A stretch of 10,719 nucleotides of DNA from Candidatus Curtissbacteria bacterium (GCA_030688205.1 JAUYIQ010000094.1:1-10719), one strand, 5' to 3'; counted from the stretch's first letter, positions 1 to 7,394 are shown. The notes: a model not told the origin generated them from the letters alone. Program-made: numbers and translations.

Positions 1-431
1 AGAAAAAACGCCAGACCTATGATAGCAAATATCTTGTGGGCATAGGAAACAATAACAATAGGAAACCCAAAAAATGGGAGAGCCGGGATTATTAGGAAAA
101 ACGATAAAGGAATGTAGAGTTTTTTTGTCGCTGAGACGTAAAAGAAATATACCCAAAAAACAATGCCAATTCCGGTCGAGTAATAAATAAAGTTTGGATC
201 AAATGAAAAAAAATAACACCTCGTAAATTCCGATCCCAAGATGCCGAATTTGTTATGAAGGAATCGAGTTTGCAAAATTGGTTGTTTGTTGCCGTCTATT
301 GTTTGCTCGGCAAAAATTCTTGGGGCAATTGCTTGTTTTGCAGTCGTAAAATTGCAAATTGGCAAATCCAAATTGCCGTGTGTGGTAAGTATGACTGCGG
401 AAATTGCGATCAGTAATAAAATTTTAATCAT
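1..431 (-). CDS. Small membrane protein resembling the central half of a GT39 glycosyltransferase (partial, 3' end off window)
   Basis: Reading leftward from ATG 431-429, the frame stays open for 143 codons to the window edge, so the C-terminus is missing. The ATG overlaps the TGA stop of the upstream glycosyltransferase as ATGA, implying translational coupling. The product starts with a hydrophobic helix (residues about 3-16), followed by an outer loop containing FLHNK and FSFDPNFIYY, then further hydrophobic segments. The order of helix, HNK-type motif, aromatic stretch, S-F-x-P-x-F and helices matches the middle of the glycosyltransferases in this window (MHNRR...SHLKPSYLF in the 551-residue paralog). 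It also matches the complete small protein at 1959-2525. It lacks the N-terminal Asp-Glu half found in the enzymes. What is seen is a second copy of this companion type; an accessory or regulatory role beside the adjacent glycosyltransferase is inference. If the off-window part adds an outer domain, it could be a longer GT-C variant. Confidence 0.7.
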   Translation of the reverse strand, partial: MIKILLLIAISAVILTTHGNLDLPICNFTTAKQAIAPRIFAEQTIDGNKQPILQTRFLHNKFGILGSEFTRCYFFSFDPNFIYYSTGIGIVFWVYFFYVSATKKLYIPLSFFLIIPALPFFGFPIVIVSYAHKIFAIIGLAFF

Positions 432-1978
432 TCTTCTGAGATTCGAAATACAACCTGGTCATTTGTGTCTTTGATTTCTTTTAGGTATTTAGGGGCAGGA
501 ATAGGCTTTTGCCAAGCCGGACGAATAATCATTGCTTTTCCTGAGACCTTTTTATCCCAGCTTGAGCCGAAAAATTCGAACTTATCAAATTTATCCTTGT
601 TTTCTGATTGCGATTGGTACAGTTTTGGATCGTATTTGGAATAAAAAAGAAAAAAGATATAAGGTTTGCCGTAGTAGTTTGTCATAGCAATTACCTCATA
701 ATCGTTTTTGTGTGCGTTGACATATTCAACAGTTTCCTTGTAACCGTATTGCCAGTCGATAGCTTTTTCTTTTGGGTAATGTTTATAGTAAAGATGGAAA
801 TAAGTTACCAGGTTGTAAAAAGCAACTATTAAAAGTGCTCCCAGAAATATCTGTTTTGTAGTACGTTTCAGGTTCGAAGAAATTATTGCAGCAAGGCCCG
901 CGGCAGCAAATGTTGACCAAAGAGGCAGAAAGGTTAATGCTCTCAGCGCGTGAGGCGTAGGAGTAGCAATACTCGCAGGGATTGGGGCAACAAGCAGCCA
1001 AGCTAGCAAAAATTTTATATTACCTGTTTTGCTTTTGATGACGGTAAGAAGGCCTATTATTATAAGTGGCAATACAAAGATATACTCCTCCCCCATTCCC
1101 GGTACTGCGTGTCTCCCAATACTATCTGCACTTGCAAAAAGAAAATTTGGTGAAAAATGTGAAAGATAACCGGTTATGAACAGTTCCATTCTGTGGGGGT
1201 TTTTGAAAATTCCAACAGACTGGCCGCGAATTAGACTGTTTGGATAATTAACAACGATAGGCAGAGTAAAAAACAAAATAATTGAGATAAAAATAATCAA
1301 CTTTAATTTAAGCCTCAAGATTTCTTTATGGAAAAAGACGAAAACCGTTATTAAAAAAAGAGGAATCCAAATTTTAGATCCATGGTATGAATTTAGGGCA
1401 AGTCCGAAAAAAACTGATGATGAGCTTAGATAGATTAGTGCCTTTTTTGATCTGGTGGCAAAAAGCAATAGAGTAAGCCCGATAATTCCAAAGGCCAGCA
1501 TGAAATTTGCTTCATGATCGTACCTGGAAAAATGCAGGTGCCATGGTGAGATAGCTAGAAAAAAAGCGGAAAGCAGGGCAACATTTTCCGAACGGGTTCT
1601 GTCGGGCGCTTTTCCACGACTGCCACCCGTTCGAAACAGCTCTTTTACCATAAGGTAGGTAAAAAGAACTGTTAAAGTGCCAAGTAGGGCTGAAGGGAAA
1701 CGGACTGCGAACTGAGTTTCTCCAAACACTGCCAGCGAAGGAATTAGTGTGTAAACTGACATGGCCGGGTTATAGTCCCCAAAAGATCTAAACGTCAGTG
1801 GTATAAAGTTGCCATATTCATCTCTGGCCGTTTTAAGAATTGAGTATGCATTATATGCATTTGAGGCTTCATCCCAATTTAAGCTTGGAGGAACGTTTCC
1901 AAGCTGGTAAAACCGTAATATGGCTGCAAGAAAAATTATTGCAATCAGCAGTTTGTTTTTAGTTAAAAAATATTTCAT
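428..1978 (-). CDS. GT39/PMT-type polytopic glycosyltransferase with in-frame palindromic insert
   Basis: 516 residues from ATG 1978. A TTG start at 2011 would add 11 residues, but the ATG gives the N-terminus that aligns with the paralogs (short charged tail, first helix about 9-26, then WDE). It is a GT-C fold membrane enzyme expected to move a sugar from polyprenyl-phosphate to an acceptor outside the membrane. Visible family marks are D36-E37 in the first outer loop, RDEYG at 52-56, RFPSALLG, ISPWHLHFSR at 143-152 with E156, then SHFSPNFLF, GRH and PIPA...PHALR, and a C-terminal outer domain with YDPKLYQ. Oddities: where the paralogs carry KPP or KLP it has N70-P71-A72, losing the lysine. 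Residues 116-130 are encoded by a palindromic insert. It overlaps the upstream small protein by 20 bases and ends in an ATGA overlap with the next gene. Family membership is secure; the substrate is unknown and reduced activity is possible. Confidence 0.9.
   Translation of the reverse strand: MKYFLTKNKLLIAIIFLAAILRFYQLGNVPPSLNWDEASNAYNAYSILKTARDEYGNFIPLTFRSFGDYNPAMSVYTLIPSLAVFGETQFAVRFPSALLGTLTVLFTYLMVKELFRTGGSRGKAPDRTRSENVALLSAFFLAISPWHLHFSRYDHEANFMLAFGIIGLTLLLFATRSKKALIYLSSSSVFFGLALNSYHGSKIWIPLFLITVFVFFHKEILRLKLKLIIFISIILFFTLPIVVNYPNSLIRGQSVGIFKNPHRMELFITGYLSHFSPNFLFASADSIGRHAVPGMGEEYIFVLPLIIIGLLTVIKSKTGNIKFLLAWLLVAPIPASIATPTPHALRALTFLPLWSTFAAAGLAAIISSNLKRTTKQIFLGALLIVAFYNLVTYFHLYYKHYPKEKAIDWQYGYKETVEYVNAHKNDYEVIAMTNYYGKPYIFFLFYSKYDPKLYQSQSENKDKFDKFEFFGSSWDKKVSGKAMIIRPAWQKPIPAPKYLKEIKDTNDQVVFRISEE
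1584..1636. repeat. In-frame palindromic repeat element inside a glycosyltransferase gene
   Basis: On the plus strand, arms CGAACGGGT (1589-1597) and ACCCGTTCG (1625-1633) are perfect 9-base inverted repeats. Outside them, TTTT (1584-1587, with C1588 as a bulge) can pair with AAA (1634-1636). Inside, GTCG (1601-1604) and CGAC (1617-1620) form a second stem. On the minus strand it encodes RTGGSRGKAPDRTRS in frame, a Gly/Arg/Lys-rich stretch in an otherwise hydrophobic protein. Two of the four paralogs have nothing at this site (joined as KLFDEKTALI and KLTKNINLAL), so this is an insertion rather than part of the fold. A shortened relative lies at 7033-7061. The placement recalls Rickettsia palindromic elements; that comparison is by architecture only. 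Confidence 0.75.
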
Positions 1979-2525
1979 TGCATATTGCTTTTTGCTGCCA
2001 ACTAAACGCAAAGTACCAGAAAGATGCTAAAAGTAAAAGTAGAAATAACAAACTCATTTTTTTAGATTTTGCAAAAGTGGTTGTTGAAATCAAAGCAAAG
2101 ACGTACCAGGAGATAGCAGAAATATAGAATGTTTTTTGAGGATTTATGGGTAGAATTAATAATAGTGATGCTGCTCCTACAACCCCCATCGACAAAGTGT
2201 AAATGGATTTAGGGTTTTTAACTATTTTTGAGGTAGAAATTATTGCAAGAAATAGGCCGAGTGGCCCGAGAATTTCCAGAAGGAATCTTGGGTTGAATGA
2301 ACTGATGTACGATTTGTTCACTTCCCAAAAAAAAGCGGCGACTTTGTTGTGAAATACTTTGGAAATTGTATTGTTTGTATTTTTATCTAAATTCCTTTGT
2401 TCCTCTACGTTTATTTTTACCGAGATTGGGTTGAAGTAGAATCCTGCAAAGTGCCTACAACCGGTTGACTGCCAAAGCCTGAATATGAAAAGTAAAACAG
2501 TTAATAAAATTATCAGTTTTTTAAT
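1959..2525 (-). CDS. Small membrane protein resembling the central half of a GT39 glycosyltransferase, with non-canonical start
   Basis: The frame is open from the TAG at 2537-2535 to the TAA at 1961-1959. A GTG at 2321 would give 120 residues, but this cuts off an N-terminal helix and loop that match the other small protein at 1-431. The likely start is therefore near 2525 (ATT, 188 residues) or 2516 (CTG, 185 residues). No ATG, GTG or TTG exists in frame there. GGGGGA at 2535-2530 could serve as a ribosome binding site. Counting from 2525, an N-terminal helix lies at about 3-16 and an outer loop follows. Further along are VFHNK, SYISSFNPRFL and four or so hydrophobic segments. This follows the middle of the upstream 533-residue enzyme (AYFDHFSPTFLF, then FELPLI..., then GPVPA...), but the RH loop, the catalytic N-terminal half and the C-terminal outer domain are absent. 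Likely a companion of the GT-C enzymes; function unknown. A decayed enzyme copy is the main alternative. Confidence 0.65.
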   Translation of the reverse strand: MKKLIILLTVLLFIFRLWQSTGCRHFAGFYFNPISVKINVEEQRNLDKNTNNTISKVFHNKVAAFFWEVNKSYISSFNPRFLLEILGPLGLFLAIISTSKIVKNPKSIYTLSMGVVGAASLLLILPINPQKTFYISAISWYVFALISTTTFAKSKKMSLLFLLLLLASFWYFAFSWQQKAICNEIFFN

Positions 2526-4122
2526 TTGGTCCCCCTAATTCCCAGATACCATAAACACGTCTGCCTCCTGAATCAGAAACAGACGCCAGTTCCCGTCCGT
2601 CCATTTTTTGCCATGAAGGAGAAACATACAAGATTCTTTCTTTATTGTATAAATCATAATCGGAGGAGACGAAAATGTATTTGTTAAAGCTATTTTTGTC
2701 TCCTTTTTCATCTATAAATTTTTTCGGGTCATATTTTGTGTAAAACAGGAGATAGATATAAGCCTGATCGTTATTTGAAATATAGACCTTGTCGTACCCG
2801 TCTTGATACTTTTTGACGAGTTCTACCATTTTTCGATTTCCGTCCTGCCAATCTGGAGAAAATTTAACCGGATAATGAACAAATAACATATGCGTGAATG
2901 CAAAAAGATGGTAAAGCGCAAAAATTAAGAGTGCGGCCACTACAGGCCTAAATTTAATTTTTGAAAAAAGATACAAGGCCCCGAGTGCGCTGAGAAAGGA
3001 AAAAATTGGGGCCATTTGCAATGTTCTGTTCGCGTGCGGTGATGCACTAACAATAATGGCAGGCACAGGTCCCAGGATAAGCCAAGCAGCGAACAGGACA
3101 AGTGCACCTTTTGCGACTGTCCGAAGAGCGAAGAGAGATGCCAGTATCAGTGGCAGTTCAAAAACATGCAGTTGGCCCATATCAACTTGAGAATGTCTGC
3201 CAATTTGGTCCCCTCTTACAAAAAGAAAGGTTGGAGAAAAGTGGTCAAAGTAAGCGTTTGTTGCGACGTATGTGTAATAAGCTCCTGATTGATACCAATA
3301 TTTTGACATAAAGCGCAATGGCTTTTTAGATTTTTGGTTGTAGTTAACATCTTCTTTGCTAAACTCTTCTTTTTGAAAGACCGACTGTGACGTTGCCCGC
3401 AGTCTCCCCTGTGGTGAAAAAGTGAAAGCTAAAAGCGGAAGAGAGACAACGATTGCACAAATTGCGCCAACTGCAAGTTTGGAAAGATTTTTTTTGATTT
3501 CTGATTTAAAAATGACAACAATTGCAATTACGATAAGTGGTGTAAATATTCGATATGCATGATAGGTGTACATAGAAAAAGTTAAAAGTAAAAAGGAAAA
3601 AGTTAAAAGTGTTGACTTCCCTTTTTGTAAGCCAACAAGAAAAAGGTACGTACCGGACATTGCCATAAACAGACCAACAGTAGATTCAAAGCCGGCTCTG
3701 GAAAACTGAATATGCCATGGAGAAATTGCCAGGAAAAGAGATGACAGAAGTGCAAGATTTATGTTTTTCGTCAGTTTATTAACTAATAAAAATAATATCG
3801 GGACAGTTAATGTACCAAGTAGGGCACTGGGGAAACGGATTGCAAATTCATTAAGGCCAAAAACAAGAATGGATGGGATTGAAAGATAGATATACCCCGG
3901 TAATTTCCAATCTCCGAAGCTTTCAAAAAAAAATGGCAGAAATTGGCCATGATGGTCGTGAGCTGTTTTTAAAATAGAGTAGGCATCATAACCATTAGCA
4001 ACTTCATCCCAGTAAAGGCCGGGTGGATTGCTGCTTATTTGGTAAAAACGCAGAAAGCCTGCCAAAAGAATGATCGCAATAAGCAGAACCGACTTGCGTG
4101 ATATTTGATTTTTCAATTCCAT
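2521..4122 (-). CDS. GT39/PMT-type polytopic glycosyltransferase
   Basis: 533 residues from ATG 4122, overlapping the end of the upstream paralog by 10 bases. It is a GT-C integral membrane protein predicted to use a polyprenyl-phosphate sugar. The first helix lies at about 11-30. D39-E40 follows in the first outer loop, then KLPGYIY at 73-79, RFPSALLG at 96-103, ISPWHIQFSR at 133-142 and E146. Later come FDHFSPTFLF, a GRH segment, GPVPA...PHANR and an outer C-terminal domain with YDPKKF. The RDEYG motif of the three paralogs is HDHHG here (55-59), a candidate specificity change. Residues encoded by 3575-3610 form a short internal repeat. It has no insert at the site where two paralogs carry the palindromic element. 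Its TAA lies beside the non-canonical start of the companion gene. Family assignment is firm; substrate is unknown. Confidence 0.92.
   Translation of the reverse strand: MELKNQISRKSVLLIAIILLAGFLRFYQISSNPPGLYWDEVANGYDAYSILKTAHDHHGQFLPFFFESFGDWKLPGYIYLSIPSILVFGLNEFAIRFPSALLGTLTVPILFLLVNKLTKNINLALLSSLFLAISPWHIQFSRAGFESTVGLFMAMSGTYLFLVGLQKGKSTLLTFSFLLLTFSMYTYHAYRIFTPLIVIAIVVIFKSEIKKNLSKLAVGAICAIVVSLPLLAFTFSPQGRLRATSQSVFQKEEFSKEDVNYNQKSKKPLRFMSKYWYQSGAYYTYVATNAYFDHFSPTFLFVRGDQIGRHSQVDMGQLHVFELPLILASLFALRTVAKGALVLFAAWLILGPVPAIIVSASPHANRTLQMAPIFSFLSALGALYLFSKIKFRPVVAALLIFALYHLFAFTHMLFVHYPVKFSPDWQDGNRKMVELVKKYQDGYDKVYISNNDQAYIYLLFYTKYDPKKFIDEKGDKNSFNKYIFVSSDYDLYNKERILYVSPSWQKMDGRELASVSDSGGRRVYGIWELGGPN
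3575..3610. repeat. Two 15-base direct repeats, 21-base period, inside a coding region
   Basis: GAAAAAGTTAAAAGT occurs at 3575-3589 and again at 3596-3610. Both copies lie in frame in the glycosyltransferase at 2521-4122 and give LLTFS twice, 7 residues apart, inside a membrane helix. Because the period is a multiple of three, this is consistent with a small tandem duplication tolerated in a hydrophobic helix. Confidence 0.7.
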
Positions 4123-5732
4123 TCGCCAATTAAGAATATACTATTCCGGTTGGAATAGTCATTAACGCTTAGCAACTGCTTGAATCTATCTTTGTTTTTC
4201 AGCGCAAGGAATTCTTGGGGAGAAAGAACCACTAATGTTTTTTTGTCGAGTAATTGGTCAATAGTCTCTTCGTCTAAATTTTTACCCCCACTGTCCCAAA
4301 AAGTTGTGCCAAATCGATACTTGCCTATTAATTGAATATCCGGATTTTTTTGATAAACTTCGGGGTCGATATTGTTGAAGAATAGATAGTAGATATATGG
4401 CTTCCAATAATAGCCGGTTACAATTATACGATCATAATCTTCCTGTATTTTCGACACTTCGCGAGTCATTTGTTGGTAGCCATATGCCCAAGCTGCGCTG
4501 TCTCTTATCGGATAAAGTTTGTAGTAGGTGTATAAGTAATTTATGAAAAACAAGATTATGATTGCTGCAAATATTAATTTGGCACCGGTTTTTTTCAAAA
4601 TGTATTTCAAAATGTATGAAGCACCTAATGCACTGGTTAAGACCAACGGCAGAAGCATCAGCATAGTCCTAAGTGAATGAGGTGACTCTTTGGAAAACGC
4701 TGCGGGTATTGGCGAAATTAAAAAAATTGAAAGAATGAAAAATTTGGTTTGATTATTCTTTGCTTTCAGGAGATTCCAAAATCCCAATGGCAGGAGAATA
4801 ATTTCGTACAAATACAAATTACCTTGAAAAGGAGGATGGTGCCTTGGATTAGGATCATCTCCAAAGAAGAGAAAGCCGGGAGAATAATGAGAGAAATATT
4901 TGTGTAATGATTCAAACATATATGGAACACGGCGATTTAAAAATATTTTAGACAGAGGATTTTTGTCGTTTGCTCCTGCCTCGACATATGTATTCAATAG
5001 AGTTCTATCTTCAAAGAGACTAACCTCTTTTAGATGCTTGAGTCCTGAAGATGAAAAAGCACTCAGGAGAATTGGGGTTGAAATAAGGATTGCCAGTGCA
5101 AATCCTATGATGTAGCTATTTAAATTTCCCCTTTGTTTTTTTAGGTTGATTAGAATAAAGCTCAGAATTATTAGAGGAACAATTACTCTTGCTGCTAAAT
5201 AAAAATAGAGAGAGAGTGAAAAAGTCACAGCTGCAAGAGGAATCATGAGTTTGTTTTTTTGGCCGTAGATTAAAAATACAATTCCAAACAAAATCAATGT
5301 GAATGATATTGTCGCTTCAAAAGCCGCCCGGGAAAATTGAAGATGCCATGGTGAGATAGCCAGAAAAAAAGCTGCGATTAGTGCAGTCTTTTCGTCAAAT
5401 AATTTTCTTGCGATTAAAAAAACAGCAATAGGTGCTAAAGCTCCAAAAAGTGCGGACGGAAGCCGTGTAGTTGTAGGCGAGAGACCAAAAAGTTTTACAA
5501 AAATTGTGTCCGTGTAAATATAACCCGGTAATTTAAAATCGTTAAAAGATTTAAAAAGAATTGGGTGACTTACACCGTATTCATCGCGCCCAGTTTGAGC
5601 GATAGAATAGGCGTTGTAACCTATCGCCGCTTCATCCCAGTAAATCGATGGTGGATATGACTCGAGTTTGTATAGGCGAAGAAAACCGCCTAGCAAAAAA
5701 ATTATAAAAAGAACTTTTAAGTAGTTTCGCAT
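4113..5732 (-). CDS. GT39/PMT-type polytopic glycosyltransferase
   Basis: 539 residues from ATG 5732, six bases after the upstream stop, with no Shine-Dalgarno in the gap, so translation probably depends on coupling. A GT-C membrane enzyme: first helix about 5-20, D33-E34 in the first outer loop, RDEYG at 49-53, KLPGY at 67-71, ISPWHLQFSR at 126-135 and E139. Then come KIFLNRR, FSHYSPGFLFF, a PRHHPP segment, PIPA...PHSLR and a C-terminal outer domain with WAYGYQQM and IDPEVYQ. The stretch 5345-5372 encoding the ISPWH region is 27 of 28 bases identical to 1540-1567 in the leftmost paralog. That suggests recent duplication or gene conversion, since the proteins diverge elsewhere. A 12-base tandem duplication lies at 4594-4617. 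Its TGA lies inside the start of the next gene. Family is clear; donor and acceptor are unknown. Confidence 0.92.
   Translation of the reverse strand: MRNYLKVLFIIFLLGGFLRLYKLESYPPSIYWDEAAIGYNAYSIAQTGRDEYGVSHPILFKSFNDFKLPGYIYTDTIFVKLFGLSPTTTRLPSALFGALAPIAVFLIARKLFDEKTALIAAFFLAISPWHLQFSRAAFEATISFTLILFGIVFLIYGQKNKLMIPLAAVTFSLSLYFYLAARVIVPLIILSFILINLKKQRGNLNSYIIGFALAILISTPILLSAFSSSGLKHLKEVSLFEDRTLLNTYVEAGANDKNPLSKIFLNRRVPYMFESLHKYFSHYSPGFLFFGDDPNPRHHPPFQGNLYLYEIILLPLGFWNLLKAKNNQTKFFILSIFLISPIPAAFSKESPHSLRTMLMLLPLVLTSALGASYILKYILKKTGAKLIFAAIIILFFINYLYTYYKLYPIRDSAAWAYGYQQMTREVSKIQEDYDRIIVTGYYWKPYIYYLFFNNIDPEVYQKNPDIQLIGKYRFGTTFWDSGGKNLDEETIDQLLDKKTLVVLSPQEFLALKNKDRFKQLLSVNDYSNRNSIFLIGEWN
4594..4617. 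repeat. Perfect 12-base tandem duplication inside a coding region
   Basis: TTCAAAATGTAT is repeated twice head to tail on the plus strand. In the glycosyltransferase at 4113-5732 it yields YILKYILKK, extending a helix end by four residues. It is in frame and probably a replication slippage product. Confidence 0.75.
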
Positions 5733-5738
5733 TTGTGA

Positions 5739-7394
5739 TTACCGAACTATAAAAATGGCCGGTTCTCCGTTCAGATAGTAAATTTTCTTAAGAATTCTTG
5801 ATTCATAAACCGAAGGGAATTCGCCAGGAACGCCAACATATAGAGTTCTGCTTTTTTCAAATTCATCTTCGGGGCTTTCATATTTGAAAGGTTTGAAAAA
5901 ATACTTGTCGAATTTGTTTCCCGTTTCAAAGTATCCGCCGGATACGGTTCCGCCAACTTGCTGATATTTTTTAGGATCATACTTTAGATAATAAAGCCAA
6001 AATTCGAATCCTTGTTCAATTTTTGTTGAAACAATAACTTCGTCGTATTCATTTTTTATACTTTGCGTAAACAATGCTGCTTCTTTCCTGCCATAAAGCC
6101 AAGCTTTTGAGAATTCTTGCGACATTTGGAAATAGTAGCTGTGAAGATAGAAGAAGAAATTGACCAGAAGCAGTGAGCTGGCAATAACAAAAAATGATTT
6201 TTTATTTTTGATCGTTTGATAAATGGTGAAAACGCCAATAGCTGCAAAAATTTGATAAGTAGGCAAATAAATTTCGCTCCTAAGAGAATGAGGAACTCCC
6301 CATGTGACAGACGATGCGATTGGTGCTGCCAAAAACCACCAAAAAATAATTACTTTTGTTTTAATGTCGAATTTTTTGGCGATTAAAAAATACATACCTG
6401 CCAAAATGAAGGGTAAATCCCAGAGATAAAGTAAGCCGACTTGAGGAGCGTGATGTCTGTCCATATCTGCAGTTTGAAACAAATATGAAGGTTTTAAGTG
6501 GGAAAGATAATTGTCAATTAGAATTGGAATGTAGACTAATCGGCGATTGTGCATAATTTTGCCGATTGTGAGCCGGTTTGAGTTCGCATCTTCTGCAATA
6601 AGTTCTGAGGCGGCATATTGCGGTGAAACGTCGGCGAAGATCGTTGTCCCTTTATATCTGAGCTGTCCGGCAATGGATGTCAAAATCGGAATAAGTGCTG
6701 CAATATAAACGAGCGTAATAATTGCCGGAAGAACTAAATATCTTAAATTTTCAAAAAGTTTTTTTCTAAAAATAAAAATTAACAATAGCGAATATATAGG
6801 AATGAAGACCCGGGCGTTGTGATACATAAATAAATTTGCGCCAAAAGCAATTGCTGCCAGACTTAGCCAACCGGTTATATGTTTTTCATTTTCTTTGCGC
6901 ATGCCCCTTAGAAATGCCCAAGTTCCTAAAACGGACCAGAAAATTGCGCTGTTTGTTTCGAATGCGACTCTGGAAAACTGCAAATGCCATGGGGATATTG
7001 CAAGAAAGAACGCACTTAGAAGGGCGATGGTTTTCGAACGGGTCCTGTCACCTATCCGCATAAGCTCGTACACCATCAGATAGGTGAAAAGGACGGCACC
7101 AACGCCTAAAGCTGCTGAGGGGAAACGGACTGCAAAGTCGTTAAGGCCGAAAACAGCAACCGAGGGAACTACAAGGTATGTATAAATAGGCGGTTTGTAA
7201 TCGTCAAAAGACCTGAAGGAGAGCGGTAGAAAATAACCGTATTCATCACGTCCTGTTTTAAGGATTGAGTAGGCATTATATCCATGAGCCGTTTCATCCC
7301 AATCAAGGCTCGGAGGGATTTGGCCGAGTTTATAAAATCTAAGGACTGCAGCTATGATTAAAATTACTATGAGAAATTTATGCTCTTTTAACAT
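5739..7394 (-). CDS. GT39/PMT-type polytopic glycosyltransferase with degenerate palindromic insert
   Basis: 551 residues from ATG 7394, overlapping the upstream gene by 17 bases. It is a GT-C membrane glycosyltransferase and the most canonical of the four. It has a first helix at about 6-22, D33-E34, RDEYG at 49-53 and K67-P68-P69. ISPWHLQFSR lies at 133-142, followed by E146. HNRR is at 282-285, SHLKPSYLF at 298-306, and D310 with R313-H314-H315 follow. A PIASS...PHSLR segment and a C-terminal outer domain ending in YDPKKYQ complete it. It is visibly closest to the leftmost paralog, sharing YNAYSILKT, RDEYG, FTYLMV and ALLSAFFLAISPWHL. At residues 113-120 it carries RIGDRTRS, a seven-residue-shorter version of the palindromic insert in that paralog. 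The likely role is transfer of a sugar from polyprenyl-phosphate to a surface acceptor; substrate not determinable. Confidence 0.93.
   Translation of the reverse strand: MLKEHKFLIVILIIAAVLRFYKLGQIPPSLDWDETAHGYNAYSILKTGRDEYGYFLPLSFRSFDDYKPPIYTYLVVPSVAVFGLNDFAVRFPSAALGVGAVLFTYLMVYELMRIGDRTRSKTIALLSAFFLAISPWHLQFSRVAFETNSAIFWSVLGTWAFLRGMRKENEKHITGWLSLAAIAFGANLFMYHNARVFIPIYSLLLIFIFRKKLFENLRYLVLPAIITLVYIAALIPILTSIAGQLRYKGTTIFADVSPQYAASELIAEDANSNRLTIGKIMHNRRLVYIPILIDNYLSHLKPSYLFQTADMDRHHAPQVGLLYLWDLPFILAGMYFLIAKKFDIKTKVIIFWWFLAAPIASSVTWGVPHSLRSEIYLPTYQIFAAIGVFTIYQTIKNKKSFFVIASSLLLVNFFFYLHSYYFQMSQEFSKAWLYGRKEAALFTQSIKNEYDEVIVSTKIEQGFEFWLYYLKYDPKKYQQVGGTVSGGYFETGNKFDKYFFKPFKYESPEDEFEKSRTLYVGVPGEFPSVYESRILKKIYYLNGEPAIFIVR
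7033..7061. repeat. Degenerate copy of the in-frame palindromic element
   Basis: The plus strand carries CGAACGGGT at 7035-7043 followed by CCTGTC, nearly identical to 1589-1603. The opposite arm is decayed (ACCTATCCGCAT against ACCCGTTCGAAA), and the 21-base centre of the full copy is missing. The loss is a multiple of three, leaving RIGDRTRS in frame. The site is equivalent in the two proteins, between the helix ending FTYLMV and the ALLSAFF helix. Either a common ancestor carried the insert or it was copied by gene conversion. Confidence 0.6.

Noticed and set aside
286..474. Plus-strand open frame of 62 codons near the left edge
   Set aside because: Antisense to the partial companion gene and the end of the glycosyltransferase, both of which have matching paralogs in the window.
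1848..1862. Palindrome ATGCAT-TAT-ATGCAT as an operator
   Set aside because: It lies inside the glycosyltransferase gene and simply encodes the conserved NAYNAY motif with repeated codons.
1959..2321. Companion protein starting at GTG 2321 (120 residues)
   Set aside because: This start removes the helix and outer loop that match the sister gene at 1-431 and the enzymes; a start near 2525 explains the sequence better.
2521..2537. Programmed frameshift fusing the 533-residue enzyme with the companion
   Set aside because: All four enzymes end at an equivalent point and the sister companion has its own ATG, so separate proteins are more likely; no classic slippery heptamer was seen. Kept as an alternative in the start-codon finding.
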